Positions 9,353 through 19,772 of a DNA stretch of 64,000 nt are shown here, piece by piece. Below the pieces are notes generated by a model. The model was not told the origin of the DNA. It searched no databases and worked only from the letters and a program-made list of their open reading frames with translations. The translations under genes and the position numbers were made by a program. Source of the stretch: Acaryochloris sp. CCMEE 5410 (GTDB taxonomy: Bacteria; Cyanobacteriota; Cyanobacteriia; Thermosynechococcales; Thermosynechococcaceae). Numbering within the stretch: the stretch's first letter is position 1; every line of letters begins with the position of its first letter. The DNA is taken from assembly GCF_000238775.2 (NCBI RefSeq), contig NZ_AFEJ02000001.1, forward strand, positions 1,054,001-1,118,000. The letters are read 5' to 3'.

Positions 9353-9365
9353 GTTTTGAAAGATT

Positions 9366-9686
9366 ATGAGTACCGTAACTTACATACAAGATAACGAGTT
9401 CGAGCAGTTGCTCAAGGATGAGTCCATTGTTGTGGTCGACTTTACAGCTACTTGGTGCGGTCCTTGCAAACAAGTCAGTCCCATGATGGACCAATTGGCC
9501 ACTGACTATGACGGTCGGGCAAAAGTCACCAAAGTTGACGTTGACAAGAATAAGGGAATTGCCAAGCAATTTGGGATTCGCAGTATTCCAGCCGTGTTGG
9601 TCTTTAAATCGGGCGAACTCGTCGAAACCCTGGTAGGCATGAGTCCCTACGAGAAATTCACCAGCGCCGTGGATAAACACCTTTAA
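9366..9686 (+). CDS. trxA: Thioredoxin
   Basis: This 106-aa protein has the active site WCGPC with redox cysteines 31 and 34, the buried aspartate in VVVDFTATW and the cis-proline in RSIPAVLVF. Length and motifs are those of m-type or E. coli-like thioredoxins, which reduce target disulfides including peroxiredoxins. It lies 13 bases downstream of the ferredoxin gene, suggesting a shared transcript that would link ferredoxin reduction to thiol redox control. Confidence 0.95.
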   Translation: MSTVTYIQDNEFEQLLKDESIVVVDFTATWCGPCKQVSPMMDQLATDYDGRAKVTKVDVDKNKGIAKQFGIRSIPAVLVFKSGELVETLVGMSPYEKFTSAVDKHL

Positions 9687-9721
9687 ACCGTCGATCCATT
9701 TCTTTCGACCAGGACATAAGT

Positions 9722-9994
9722 ATGAGTCAAATTGGCACGAATACAACCCAAACCATTTGCTGTCCTCATTGCGGCTCCCCTGCACGGCGGCTGTATTTTA
9801 CGAGCTCATATCCGACTCACCTCAAATGTCCAGGTGGACTAGTAAACCAGGTTGAGTGTCCGAGTTGTGATTATTTAATGGTGTCCTGCGCTGTTGATGG
9901 TCAAGTCGTCGAGGCCTATGCAGAAGGAATATCCACCTATCACCACTCCACTCAGCCTAGGTCTTCAGAAAAGCCTCCCTTACCCATGGCCTAG
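9722..9994 (+). CDS. Small zinc-ribbon protein of unknown function
   Basis: This 90-aa protein carries two CPxC knuckles, CCPHCGSPA (about 14-22) and ECPSCDYLM (about 44-52), with extra cysteines between them, forming a probable four-cysteine zinc ribbon. No enzymatic domain is visible, and the C-terminal 30 residues are proline/serine-rich and probably disordered. It starts 35 bases after the thioredoxin stop on the same strand and could belong to that operon. I do not recognise a characterised homologue. Confidence 0.75.
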   Translation: MSQIGTNTTQTICCPHCGSPARRLYFTSSYPTHLKCPGGLVNQVECPSCDYLMVSCAVDGQVVEAYAEGISTYHHSTQPRSSEKPPLPMA

Positions 9995-10063
9995 AGGTTA
10001 GCACTAGTTCGATCATCCTTTCTACAACTTAATTCAATCACAATTCCTCAGGAGTCTAATGCC

Positions 10064-10519
10064 ATGATGCGAGCAGAAGAAATTATGACCCGAGACGTTG
10101 TTGCCATTAGTGGCTCAGCGACCGTTGCCGATGCCGTGAGTATGATGAAAGATAAGGGTATCCGAGCTTTAATTGTGGAACCCCGCTATGCTGGCGACCC
10201 CTATGGCATGGTGACCCAAACCGACATTGTTTACAAGGTGGCTGCCTTTGGGTATGACCCCAAAAAGATGAAGGTCTACGAAGTCATGACCAAGCCTTGT
10301 ATTGTTGTAAATCCTGATTTAGGAGTTGAGTACGTCGCCCGTTTATTTGCTAATTCAGGCATTCGCCGAGCGCCAGTTGTCAAGGATCATCTCCTCGGAA
10401 TTATTTCAATTGGAGACATTCTCAAGAAAAGTGATTTTGTCGAGAAACCCAAAAGCAATTTTGAACAATATTGCGAAGAGTTTCCTAATGCCCCTGAAGC
10501 TCGAATTTACGAAGACTAG
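10064..10519 (+). CDS. Single CBS-pair protein
   Basis: This 151-aa protein consists almost entirely of one Bateman module: AEEIMTRDVVAI with MVTQTDIVYKV in the first CBS motif, and VYEVMTKPCIVV with LLGIISIGDILKK in the second. Such stand-alone CBS proteins bind AMP/ATP, and in chloroplasts and some cyanobacteria similar proteins are proposed to modulate thioredoxins. The proximity to trxA (378 bases away, one gene between) makes that idea worth noting but is not proof. AGGAG lies about ten bases upstream of the tandem ATGs at 10064 and 10067. Confidence 0.85.
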   Translation: MMRAEEIMTRDVVAISGSATVADAVSMMKDKGIRALIVEPRYAGDPYGMVTQTDIVYKVAAFGYDPKKMKVYEVMTKPCIVVNPDLGVEYVARLFANSGIRRAPVVKDHLLGIISIGDILKKSDFVEKPKSNFEQYCEEFPNAPEARIYED

Positions 10520-10540
10520 TCGAGGAATAACCCTCAAGAC

Positions 10541-12007
10541 TTATCGCCGAGACAGCTTCAAAATCATGGCACGGATAATGTCATTCAACTGATTATCCCC
10601 CTCTCGTTGAGCCTTAAACCCAGCAGTTTGTAATTGGCGAAGGCCTGTTTGCTGATCGCCTTTCAAGCTGCTGAGGAGTCCCTTATGAATATCAGTGATG
10701 GCTGAGTTAAATGGAAGTTGAAGCTGTCTGATTTTCTCCAGCTCTGCAATCGTTTTGGCATAGGTGGTCGGATTGTTGCCGTTAGACTTATCCTGCAAAA
10801 CCTGAACAACACCTTTCATCACCTTCGCTTCTGCTAATCGGGGATTGAATGCGATCGCACGGTCCAGGGCAAACATCGCCCCCTGGTATCGCCACAGCTG
10901 CAATTCTGATAAGGCCTGCCGATAGAGAATTGTGGCATCCAAAGGACTGAGAACGAGAGCCTGCCGATAATCACTGAGAGACCCCGGTGTATCTCTAGAA
11001 TTCGCTTTCACCACACCCCGCTGTACATAGGCTTGGGTATACTCTGGATTAAGCTTGATCGCCTGCGTCAGATCCTCAATCGCTTTGAATGAATCTCGTT
11101 GCCGATAATGACCAAGACTGCGGCCATAGTAGGCTTCTACATATTCCGGATCTAGTTCAATGGCTTGAGAAAAATCAGCAATCGCCCCGGCATAATCCTT
11201 ACGCTTGAGTTTATCTCCCCCTTGCAAATAGAAATCTGCAGCAGTGGGTTCATTTGCATCTGGTCGCGGTTCAATCGTCCCTAAATTCAAGGATGTGAGG
11301 GTTGAGGGCAATGAATTGAGAAAGGTGTTAATCGGAATCCCTAGATTAAATCCAGTTTTAATATAGATATCGGGATTGGTGGATTCATCTTGAGGTTGAA
11401 TCGATGCGGTGTCAGCGCGGCCATGAATGGCCACCAATCGACCCTGCTCATCCAATACCGGCCCCCCACTCATGCCAGGTAAGGTGCTATTGGAATAAAC
11501 CAATGCATAGCCATCTGCTAGGGGCTTCGTGGCATTGGCCGTCACTTTCCCTTCCGTGAAGTTATAGATCGACTCCGTCAAAGCCAGGGTTTGGGCTGGA
11601 AAACCTGCCACGTAAATGGGAGTCCCTTCTGGGGCATCATTCACATTTCCCATCTTGGCGACTGCATAGGTTTGGGAACTGGAAAATTGAACAACTGCCA
11701 GATCTACCCCTTGAAATTTTTGAATACTGGAAGACGTGATCTGATGAGTTTGCTGATCAGGGGTTTGAATATCGTAGGTATTGGGGAGGTCGACCACATG
11801 GGCCGCAGTAGCAACGGTGTAGTTATCTCCCTCTTTCTTGACAATCACCCCCGATCCTAAACCGCCCGGACTGCTAATTCGAACCGTGACATTTTTTGCG
11901 AGTTTACTGACTTCCGCTGCACTCAATGCTTGGGCTTGGGGCTGGATCCAGACCAATGCGGCTGTTGTACCTAAGAGGACGGTGGAGAGGTGAAGAGATT
12001 TATGCAT
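10541..12007 (-). CDS. Exported trypsin-like serine protease with TPR repeats
   Basis: The 488-aa product has a signal peptide (residues 1-27, cleaved near AQA-LS), a trypsin-fold domain (about 35-240) and then TPR repeats (about 260-440). The catalytic triad is visible as His70 in TAAHVV, Asp102 in VDLAVV and Ser180 in PGMSGGPV, so it should be active. TPRs such as AYYGRSLGHYRQ and AYVQRGVVKAN suggest binding to partner proteins. It probably acts in the periplasm or at the envelope. Its stop lies 22 bases from the convergent CBS gene. Confidence 0.85.
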   Translation of the reverse strand: MHKSLHLSTVLLGTTAALVWIQPQAQALSAAEVSKLAKNVTVRISSPGGLGSGVIVKKEGDNYTVATAAHVVDLPNTYDIQTPDQQTHQITSSSIQKFQGVDLAVVQFSSSQTYAVAKMGNVNDAPEGTPIYVAGFPAQTLALTESIYNFTEGKVTANATKPLADGYALVYSNSTLPGMSGGPVLDEQGRLVAIHGRADTASIQPQDESTNPDIYIKTGFNLGIPINTFLNSLPSTLTSLNLGTIEPRPDANEPTAADFYLQGGDKLKRKDYAGAIADFSQAIELDPEYVEAYYGRSLGHYRQRDSFKAIEDLTQAIKLNPEYTQAYVQRGVVKANSRDTPGSLSDYRQALVLSPLDATILYRQALSELQLWRYQGAMFALDRAIAFNPRLAEAKVMKGVVQVLQDKSNGNNPTTYAKTIAELEKIRQLQLPFNSAITDIHKGLLSSLKGDQQTGLRQLQTAGFKAQREGDNQLNDIIRAMILKLSRR

Positions 12008-12088
12008 GGATCAAATAGACGAAAACAATAGACAAAAGGTTCAGATAGAAGCACCATCAAGAAAGCCGATCTCACCGATATTCAAAAG

Positions 12089-13627
12089 CTATCTCGCACT
12101 CATAAATCGATCTTGAGCAAGGTTGCGGAGCTGCTTTAAATGTTCCTGTCGTGAAATAGATAGGGGAATCATGCCTTGAATTTCTTGGACCAGTAACTCT
12201 GTGTCCAAAGGCTTCTCTACATAAAGCGCTCGATACAGCGCTGCCACGACTGCTTGCTCTATTTCAGCACCACTATAGCCTTCCGATGCCTGCAATAGGG
12301 TGGGCATATCAAAATGGCTAGGATCCTGCTTACGCAACATCAGATGGATGCGAAAAATCGCGCCTCGTTCTTGCAAATCCGGTAAATCCACATAAAAAAT
12401 CTCATCAAAACGGCCTTTTCGCAGCAGTTCTGGTGGAATTTGGGAAATATCATTGGCAGTGGCCACCACAAACACCTCTTGGGACTTTTCCTGCATCCAG
12501 GTCAGGAAGAATCCAAACATTCGTCGACTCAAACCGCCATCTGAATCAGACCCAGTAGCTCCTAAGCTTTTTTCGATTTCATCAATCCAGAGAACAGCAG
12601 GAGCCATCGATTCGGCTAAGGAGATAGCTTTGCGAAAGTTCTTCTCTGATTCCCCCACAAATTTATCGTAGAGACGACCTGCATCTAGCTTCAGTAAGGG
12701 CATTTTCCATTCTCTAGCGATCGCTTTCGCCGCTAGAGATTTGCCACATCCTTGAATCCCTACAATCAAAATGCCCTTCGGCGGAGTTAGATTCAAGGCT
12801 TTAGCAGCAGGACTAAATCCGACCTTGGCTCGTCCCAGCCAATTTTTGAGATTCGCAAACCCGCCCCATTCCACACGATTCCCCTCGACCGGCAGGTAAT
12901 CCAGCACCCCACCGGCTCGGATCAGTTGGGCTTTACGATGGAGAATACGTTCCACATCGTCTGTGGTCAATTTGCCATCATCCAAAGCCGCATAGGCCAA
13001 CACTTGTCGGGCTTGTTTCAAGGTCATACCCGTCATGGCTTGAACAAGGGCCTGCATATCCTGATCTTCTAATTCCACGATGGTGCGGTGTTTGTGTCTC
13101 ATGGTCCGCACTACCTCTTTCACCGTCCTAGACAGCTCATCGCGATCGGGCAGCTTCAGGTCATAGACCACAGCATCATGTTCAATTTCCCTGGGCAGCT
13201 CGATATTGTCCCCGGTTAGCACAAAGGCAGACCGTTTTTGAGAAAAAAGCTGAGCCGCTTCCCGAAAATGGCGGGCCGTTTCTGGATCTTCAAAATGTTT
13301 GCCAAAATCCTTGAGCCAGAACAATGCCTTAATCGACATATCTTGGACATGTTTAAGGACGGCTAAGGGTTCCGCAGTATTACCAATCGCGGCAGGTTTG
13401 AGAGTGCCAGGTGGTGCATATTCATTTACCCAAGGCGCATCAAAGGTACCAGGAGACCGAATTAGGCCCTGAGCAATGCTCCATTCAAACATCGGAATAG
13501 ACATTTCCTCCGTCGCTTTCTTGAGAAGAGTTTGAACCCGATCTTCCTCTAAGGTTTCAATCACAATGACGGGGTGATAGGACAGAATTAAGGTCTGAAT
13601 GTCTCGTACACTTACGGATAAGGGCAT
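12089..13627 (-). CDS. ycf46: AAA+ ATPase of the Ycf46 family
   Basis: This 512-aa protein has an N-terminal region (about 1-240) that looks like a degenerate AAA domain, followed by a complete AAA+ module: Walker A in [12 protein letters not shown] (about 273), Walker B in [10 protein letters not shown] (about 335), and arginine-finger/second-region motif [12 protein letters not shown] (about 390). Ycf46 proteins are encoded in red-algal plastids and all cyanobacteria; the Synechocystis member has been linked to inorganic-carbon responses, though the client is unknown. It is cytosolic, and no neighbouring gene suggests a substrate. Confidence 0.85.
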   Translation of the reverse strand: MPLSVSVRDIQTLILSYHPVIVIETLEEDRVQTLLKKATEEMSIPMFEWSIAQGLIRSPGTFDAPWVNEYAPPGTLKPAAIGNTAEPLAVLKHVQDMSIKALFWLKDFGKHFEDPETARHFREAAQLFSQKRSAFVLTGDNIELPREIEHDAVVYDLKLPDRDELSRTVKEVVRTMRHKHRTIVELEDQDMQALVQAMTGMTLKQARQVLAYAALDDGKLTTDDVERILHRKAQLIRAGGVLDYLPVEGNRVEWGGFANLKNWLGRAKVGFSPAAKALNLTPPKGILIVGIQGCGKSLAAKAIAREWKMPLLKLDAGRLYDKFVGESEKNFRKAISLAESMAPAVLWIDEIEKSLGATGSDSDGGLSRRMFGFFLTWMQEKSQEVFVVATANDISQIPPELLRKGRFDEIFYVDLPDLQERGAIFRIHLMLRKQDPSHFDMPTLLQASEGYSGAEIEQAVVAALYRALYVEKPLDTELLVQEIQGMIPLSISRQEHLKQLRNLAQDRFMSAR

Positions 13628-13803
13628 AGCCAGAGCGCCAACCAGGAAAGGATATTATTCTCAAGATTCCCGAATACAAAGATTTTGCTAAAGGCAAGCC
13701 CATGTAGCCTCCTTCTAATACAAAATTTTTAGCCTAATAGACCACCAGCCAGAATCTAGATTTGGTAGAGTACTAGACGGAGACAGCAGGTCTGGGAGCC
13801 ATT

Positions 13804-15480
13804 ATGCAACATCTATCGTGGATAAAATGGGGCAAAACAAGTTGCCTCACCGCAGCACTGATGATGAGTGGAGCATTGATTGTGCCAGCTCAGGCTCAAG
13901 GAGATAATCCTGGTGCAAGTGAACTCCTGCCGACGGAAATTGATGAGCAACCCTTGCGTCTACCCACGACAGATCCCAAAATTCTGAATCCTGATCCGAA
14001 AATACTGGACGTACCCACTGCACCGGAAGATGTCACTATTGACCCAGACCTCGATCAGGCCATTACATTAGAGCAAGCCTTAGAGCTGGCTAAGCGCAAT
14101 AATCGGGATTTGCAGGTAGTGGAATTGCAGGTGCGCCAGTCAAAAGCAGCATTAGCAGAAGCCAAAGCCGCAGAACTCCCAACCATCAGTGCCCAAGCGA
14201 GTCTCAACCGCACAGATTCTGCAACATCGCGGATCATCAACGAGCAGCAAGTAGAAGCCCAAGTCGAAGGTATTGAAGATCAAATTCAGCAGCTACAAGC
14301 CCAATTACCTGGGGCAAATGCAGCTCAAACAGCGATTTTAAATCAGACGATTCAAGGATTGCAGACTCAAATTCAAACCATTCGAGATCAGCCTCCTCTT
14401 TTTCCTTCAGTCAGCAATCTATTCAACACTAGCGTTCAGCTAAACTACGATGTCTTCACTTCTGGACAACGCTCAGCTAGCATTCGCGCTGCTGAGTCTG
14501 CCCTTAAGGCCGCTGAAAAGTCTCTAGAAACCCAGTTACAGCAGCTGCGCCTAGACGTTTCCAATGACTATTACGATATGCAGCAGGCCGATGAGTTGGT
14601 CCAGATTGCCAAGGCAGCGGTAAAAAATGCCGAAGAAACGTTGGATAATACTCGAGCCTTGGAACAGGCAGGTTTAGGCACTCGGTTTGATGTTCTACGT
14701 TCAGAAGTCCAGCTGGCAAACCAACAGCAACAGCTCTCCCAAGCCCAAAGTCAACAGCTCACCGCTCGACGCCAATTGGCTCAGCGTTTAAGTCTTAATC
14801 CCAGAGCAACTTTATCGGCTGCTGATCCTGTCAAAATTGCCGGATTATGGCCCATGTCTCTGACCAATACGATTGCCAAAGCCCAACAGAATCGCTCCGA
14901 ACTGGGAGAAATTTTAGATCAGCGCCAAATTGCCCAGCAGAATGAGCGATTGGTTAAAGGAAGTTTTGGTCCCCAGGTCAGTGTGGCCGCTAGTGGTAAC
15001 TTTGCGGTTGATTTAGATGACTTGACTGATGCCTTTGGCTATTCCCTGGGTGGACAGGTTACCAAGTTATTGTTTGATGGAGGCGCGACCAAAGCCAACG
15101 CCCGACAGCAAGCCCTAGGGGCAAAAATTGCGGAGACTCAATTTGCCAATTTTAAAAATCTGGTTCGGTTCCAGGTAGAGCAGAACTACTTTACCTTACA
15201 GTCCAGCTTTAAAAATATTGCGACCAATGAATGTGCGGTGATCCAAGCGGAGCAAAGTTTAGAGTTAGCTCGATTACGTTCCAAAGCAGGGATTGGGACT
15301 CAACTTGAAGTCAGTAACGCTGAAACAGAACTCACGCGAACCCGCAGTAATCGCTTGCAGGCAATCATTGACTACAATCGCGCCTTAATTGCTCTGGAGC
15401 GTTTTGTCGGCCATCGACAACAGCAGGCCAGAGTGGGTGAAGTTCCCTCCCCTGGGGAAAAGCTTTGCAATCAGGCTTAA
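13804..15480 (+). CDS. tolC: TolC-type outer-membrane efflux channel
   Basis: This 558-aa protein has a signal peptide ending near AQAQ (about residue 32), a proline-rich linker and two outer-membrane-efflux repeats. Repeat one begins TLEQALELAKRNNRDL (about 88) and carries long coiled-coil helices rich in Q and A. Repeat two contains LLFDGGATKANARQ (about 420) and the RLRSKAGIGTQLEV element (about 490). TolC proteins form trimeric channels for type I secretion and drug efflux and, in cyanobacteria, S-layer, haemolysin-like and lipid export. GGGAG seven bases upstream supports the ATG. No membrane-fusion or inner-membrane partner is adjacent. Confidence 0.9.
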   Translation: MQHLSWIKWGKTSCLTAALMMSGALIVPAQAQGDNPGASELLPTEIDEQPLRLPTTDPKILNPDPKILDVPTAPEDVTIDPDLDQAITLEQALELAKRNNRDLQVVELQVRQSKAALAEAKAAELPTISAQASLNRTDSATSRIINEQQVEAQVEGIEDQIQQLQAQLPGANAAQTAILNQTIQGLQTQIQTIRDQPPLFPSVSNLFNTSVQLNYDVFTSGQRSASIRAAESALKAAEKSLETQLQQLRLDVSNDYYDMQQADELVQIAKAAVKNAEETLDNTRALEQAGLGTRFDVLRSEVQLANQQQQLSQAQSQQLTARRQLAQRLSLNPRATLSAADPVKIAGLWPMSLTNTIAKAQQNRSELGEILDQRQIAQQNERLVKGSFGPQVSVAASGNFAVDLDDLTDAFGYSLGGQVTKLLFDGGATKANARQQALGAKIAETQFANFKNLVRFQVEQNYFTLQSSFKNIATNECAVIQAEQSLELARLRSKAGIGTQLEVSNAETELTRTRSNRLQAIIDYNRALIALERFVGHRQQQARVGEVPSPGEKLCNQA

Positions 15481-15532
15481 TGCAAGCCCCCATGAGCTTA
15501 CGTTATCTCCTAATCTCTAAGTGCTGCTGCCA

Positions 15533-15558
15533 TAGGGGGACTGTTGATGTCCCCCCTA
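15533..15558. terminator. G/C-rich hairpin between tolC and lysS
   Basis: TAGGGGGAC, loop TGTTGAT, GTCCCCCCTA forms a near-perfect stem between the convergent tolC and lysS stops. It lacks a T-run, so it may be a repeat-derived hairpin that protects 3' ends or terminates weakly. A similar hairpin (AGGGG ... TTGATGTCCCCT) lies at 58676-58713. Confidence 0.45.
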
Positions 15559-15567
15559 CCCAACGGC

Positions 15568-17121
15568 TTATCCCTCATCTTCATATTTCTCGGGTTTTAA
15601 GAGGGGAAAAGCAATCACATCCCGAATACTGGCTGCATCACTCAACAGCATCGCCAGACGGTCTATACCGATGCCTAATCCGCCTGTGGGCGGCATACCG
15701 TATTCCAACGCGGTGATGAAATCTTCATCTACGCCATGGGCCTCCAAATCCCCCGCTTCTTTTCGAGCGGCCTGGGCTTCTAAACGCTGACGCTGATCCA
15801 CTGGATCGGTCAATTCAGAGAAGCTATTGGCTGTCTCTCGGCCAACGATAAACAGTTCAAATCGTTCGACCAGTCCCGGCTGGGAACGGTGAGGTTTCGC
15901 TAAGGGCGAAATCTCGACAGGATAGTCAAGGATAAAGGTGGGTTGCATCAGGGTCGCTTCTACCTTTTGTTCAAAGGCTTCATTGAGGACATGGCCCACA
16001 CTCTCGCAATCTGCCACCCCCGTGATGCCTACCTTCGTGGCTGCTTTTTGAGCTGCCTCTACCGTCTTAAAAGTGGAAAAATCTAGCCCTGTTTTTTCTT
16101 GTACAGCGTCATGCATGGTCACTCGTCGCCATGGAGAGGTGAGATCGATTGTTTCGCCTTGGTAAGGCACTTTCAAACTACCCACAGAACGTTCTGCTGC
16201 AGTACAGATCAACGCTTCCGCTAAATCCATCATGTCGTTGTAGTCGGCATAGGCTTGGTAAACTTCGATGGTCGTGAACTCTGGATTGTGGCGGGTAGAA
16301 ATCCCTTCATTACGGAATACTCGACCCAGCTCAAAGACTTTTTCAAAGCCACCCACAATTAATCGCTTCAAATGCAGTTCCGTGGCAATCCGCAGATAGA
16401 GATCCATCTCCATCGTGTTGTGATAGGTGATGAATGGGCGGGCCTCAGCTCCTCCTGCTTCGGAGTTCAAAACGGGGGTTTCAATTTCAATAAACCCCTG
16501 TTCGTCAAGATAGCGGCGAATGCTAGCGGTAATTTGAGCCCGTCGTCGAAAGGTCTCCCGCACAGTGGGATTGACAATCAAATCTACGTAGCGTTGGCGA
16601 TACCGCTTGGCAATATCCGTGAGGCCATGCCATTTATCGGGCAGGGGCAATAAAGACTTGGTGAGAACGGTGTATTCCCTAACATAAACAGAGAGTTCAC
16701 CTTTGTCGGTGCGCTTAATGGTGCCTTGAACCCCGATGAAGTCCCCTACGTCAGTGAGCTGTTTGAGATGGTTAAAGGCTTGCTCATCTTGCTCCCCCAT
16801 CTGTTCTTGAATCCGCTTTTTTTCCAAGTAGAGCTGGATGGTTCCTGTTTCGTCCTGGAGGTTGAAGAAGGCTAGCTTACCGAATACGCGACGAGCGAGG
16901 ATACGACCTGCGATCGCAACCTCAAAATCCTCCTCTTCACCATTCGCCAGATCCACAAATTTCTCTTGTAGAGCCTGGGCAGTATGGGTAGACTGCCACC
17001 GATAGGCATAGGGGGTTAAGCCTGCTTGTTTGAGCTGCTCAACCTTTTGCAAACGAGTAGCTCTCACTTCTTCTAAAGTAGAGCCCTGGTTGGGTGACTC
17101 AGACGCCCGATCAGCAGCCAT
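15568..17121 (-). CDS. lysS: Lysyl-tRNA synthetase, class II
   Basis: The 517-aa enzyme charges tRNA-Lys with lysine. It has an N-terminal OB-fold anticodon-binding domain (about 60-160, including [14 protein letters not shown]) and the class II catalytic core: motif 1 around [19 protein letters not shown] (about 205), motif 2 in [14 protein letters not shown] (about 275) and motif 3 in [14 protein letters not shown] (about 490). Length matches bacterial LysS. The N-terminus (first 20 residues) is variable and unstructured. It stands alone on the minus strand. Confidence 0.97.
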   Translation of the reverse strand: MAADRASESPNQGSTLEEVRATRLQKVEQLKQAGLTPYAYRWQSTHTAQALQEKFVDLANGEEEDFEVAIAGRILARRVFGKLAFFNLQDETGTIQLYLEKKRIQEQMGEQDEQAFNHLKQLTDVGDFIGVQGTIKRTDKGELSVYVREYTVLTKSLLPLPDKWHGLTDIAKRYRQRYVDLIVNPTVRETFRRRAQITASIRRYLDEQGFIEIETPVLNSEAGGAEARPFITYHNTMEMDLYLRIATELHLKRLIVGGFEKVFELGRVFRNEGISTRHNPEFTTIEVYQAYADYNDMMDLAEALICTAAERSVGSLKVPYQGETIDLTSPWRRVTMHDAVQEKTGLDFSTFKTVEAAQKAATKVGITGVADCESVGHVLNEAFEQKVEATLMQPTFILDYPVEISPLAKPHRSQPGLVERFELFIVGRETANSFSELTDPVDQRQRLEAQAARKEAGDLEAHGVDEDFITALEYGMPPTGGLGIGIDRLAMLLSDAASIRDVIAFPLLKPEKYEDEG

Positions 17122-17315
17122 AGATAATCCTTAAATGAAAAACTTCAAACCAAGTTCTAGATCAAATCACAACTCATCCCACAGGAATGATTGCAATACC
17201 AGAGTCTCGATTATAGAGGAAGGATGACCTGCAACTTTACCAAATCAGGAGCAGACATTTTCCTCATGAGACTGCCGTCCCACGCTCAAATTATGGGGAT
17301 GCTGGTTTCTAAATT

Positions 17316-17651
17316 TTAGATAAAGCTGGCGACGTAATTGCGGATGTCTTCATCAGAACTCAGCTTCATCTGGTCTGAGTGATCAAAGAAGTCAATCTGA
17401 ACAGTTGAGCCATCCGGACGCCGAACCGTGAATCCGAAGTCCTCCAGAATGACGTCACGATGCTGCCATTGGTCAACAATGGTTAATTCAGGGGTATCTC
17501 GAATAATTCGCTGAACCTGATGAAATTTACCGTAATATCCAAACTCAACCCATGGTGCAGTAATCGGCGCAAATGCGTATAGCCATATACCAAAGATAGA
17601 GAGTATGGTGAACCCACACATCAATCTGAGTAAAGTTCGTACCGTTTTCAT
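17316..17651 (-). CDS. Small membrane-anchored hypothetical protein
   Basis: About 111 aa from the ATG at 17651 (an in-frame GTG at 17678 would add nine residues). One hydrophobic segment (about 8-27) is followed by a polar domain with alternating beta-type residues and an acidic C-terminal part, suggesting a small extracytoplasmic domain held by an N-terminal anchor. I do not recognise the family. It has no operon partner. Confidence 0.6.
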   Translation of the reverse strand: MKTVRTLLRLMCGFTILSIFGIWLYAFAPITAPWVEFGYYGKFHQVQRIIRDTPELTIVDQWQHRDVILEDFGFTVRRPDGSTVQIDFFDHSDQMKLSSDEDIRNYVASFI

Positions 17652-17966
17652 GGTTGAAAAACTAAATTTTTTCCCCACATACTATTTAAGATAGCTTTTC
17701 TTGAATTAGAAATTTGTTAATTTATAGCGATGCAGCACATACTGCCATTGCTATCACAACACAAGCAGAGGCAAACATCAAAACATAGAGTTTCAGCGAA
17801 TTTACGTCACCATTCTTAGACTCGTCAGCAGATTAATAAAAAGCGATTCAAAAGGCTTAGAAACCACAACACTGACAGTTCCACTTCAAAGTCTTAGTAA
17901 CAGCTTGCTAGACTTCTTCAGCAAGATCTGCCAGCATCTATCTTAACGTTGCTGACAAACTTTTAT

Positions 17967-19379
17967 TTACCGTTGATTCTCATTATCAGGAATGGGGAAG
18001 TCTTCTGCAGAATAGTTCTCATTCGCATAGTTAATTGCTGATCGGACCGTATCTTGATGCCAAGGTACAAAGACAGCCAAAATATCCTCTGTCTCAGCCT
18101 TAACCCGCTTTAAAACACGAGTGTCATTAACCCCCACACCTTTTAATTTGAGGAGGGTATACTCTTGCAAAGTATCCACCTCGATTAAAGGGAGTTCTTG
18201 GCAAACCCGAATTGCCCCAAGGGATTGAACTAACATCTCTTGTAGTGCCTGATTCCGTTCCTCAAAAACCCACTGGGCTTGCCATTCCTGAGGATGAACA
18301 GTGCCATATTTTTCCGGTATAGGAGTTCCGTGATGGGCATAGGCGGCAAACCCATCCGCAAACTGCACAGCAGGCTCTCCCTCACCGTGCAATTGATAGT
18401 CATCATCGATCAGGATTTGGGTGGGACGATCACAAATAATACATAAATTCTCGGCTGCAAAAACCCAACCGCAATATTTAACTAACCCTTGTAAAGCCGC
18501 CCATTTCTTAGCGTCATGGGGATAATTGAGTTCTGAAATAGCAAAATCTAGCCAACTACACTGATATACAACTTCAGAAATAACAACAACAGCATTCTCT
18601 ACCAAATATTTCTGCTCAGCAAGCGATAGCGGCATTGCCAGGGTCTCTCGAAAGCGAGGGGGTTCCATACCGTTGATTTCTGCAATTAATATCCCCTGCA
18701 GAATTTTCTTTAACCAGGCCCGAAAGAGAAATTCTTTTCCTGGAATCCAACCCAGTTGCATTTCTAAAGCAGCAGATGCCATGTCACTAAAGGATTCCCG
18801 CCCATCCTCTGGGGACTTGTCCAGTATCATCTTTATCATCTTTGAAAATCCTGGATCTCCTCGACGAGCTTGATGTTTGCCCATCAAATCGATCATTGGC
18901 GCAGCATTCAGGACGGTTTGCTCAATCATGTCTTGAATACTCAGACCTTTAGGAAGGCAGCGTTCAATATGCGTTTCAATCGAGTTGGCCGATTCTACTG
19001 AAACTTCCATCAATAAATCAAGAATGGGTTTCGTACCTGCATTCTGTTGTTTATTGCTTTGCTTGATTGTCTCCCAAGCTGCTTCTGCAAAAAACTGAAT
19101 GAAATTATTCTGGATATCTTCTTTCGTTCGACTACGGGGATTTTGTGGAATATCTACTTGCGAGACTTGGGCTTGCAGATGATCTAACGCCGCCCGCGGG
19201 CTGGAGCAAAAAACAACATTTGGTTCGGGTTTGCCCATAACGGCATAAACACCTTTAATTGCAGCCGCTGCTCGGACTTTTTCAATCGGTTGTGTGGTTA
19301 AACTAATTCGCTTCCATTTCTCCTGATACTCGGGAATTAGTGCTTCTTGTTCAGGGGTCAAAAAACGAATCTCAGGCAT
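17967..19379 (-). CDS. Uncharacterised cyanobacterial protein (possibly DUF6745 family)
   Basis: This 470-aa soluble protein starts MPEIRFLTPEQEALIPEYQE, followed by KVRAAAAIKGVYAVMG and VVFCSSPRAALDHL. That opening is typical of a large uncharacterised family found in cyanobacteria and actinobacteria that I remember as DUF6745; the assignment is from memory. A late segment, FADGFAAYAHHGTPIPEKY, contains a His pair. No known catalytic motif is evident. It is monocistronic, with AT-rich flanks on both sides. Confidence 0.7.
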   Translation of the reverse strand: MPEIRFLTPEQEALIPEYQEKWKRISLTTQPIEKVRAAAAIKGVYAVMGKPEPNVVFCSSPRAALDHLQAQVSQVDIPQNPRSRTKEDIQNNFIQFFAEAAWETIKQSNKQQNAGTKPILDLLMEVSVESANSIETHIERCLPKGLSIQDMIEQTVLNAAPMIDLMGKHQARRGDPGFSKMIKMILDKSPEDGRESFSDMASAALEMQLGWIPGKEFLFRAWLKKILQGILIAEINGMEPPRFRETLAMPLSLAEQKYLVENAVVVISEVVYQCSWLDFAISELNYPHDAKKWAALQGLVKYCGWVFAAENLCIICDRPTQILIDDDYQLHGEGEPAVQFADGFAAYAHHGTPIPEKYGTVHPQEWQAQWVFEERNQALQEMLVQSLGAIRVCQELPLIEVDTLQEYTLLKLKGVGVNDTRVLKRVKAETEDILAVFVPWHQDTVRSAINYANENYSAEDFPIPDNENQR

Positions 19380-19772
19380 TTTTAACTCTTCACAACCTTA
19401 TGTTCATATTTATTATTCCCTGAAATTTAATACGAACAGATAGAGTACAGTTCAAATAAAATTTGAGCGCATAAATTATCCACTTCACAATATTATCAAT
19501 GGCAATATTTGATTCTGGCTCACATTAATAGCAATACCTCCCCATCTGATAAAAGATCGCGATGTATTAAACCTTTCCCTACATAATCCATACCCAGTGA
19601 GGCAACACTGAAGATCGGCTGATGTGGTTAAACGTAGCGATACCAGACCTAACCTTTTCCTGTTTTGGTATGGAGCGATTTCTCAAAAACCTCATCATTT
19701 CTGCAACTTATGAAGATTTGCTACTGAATCCAGGCTGCAGAGGAACCCGTTTTAGTAGCCTGGGAGGGTTGG
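19380..19772. other. 393-bp intergenic region, no gene seen
   Basis: AT-rich sequence between two divergent genes. No open frame with family resemblance and no clear promoter pair. GGGAGG at 19762-19767 is a good ribosome-binding site for the ATG at 19773. Confidence 0.5.
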
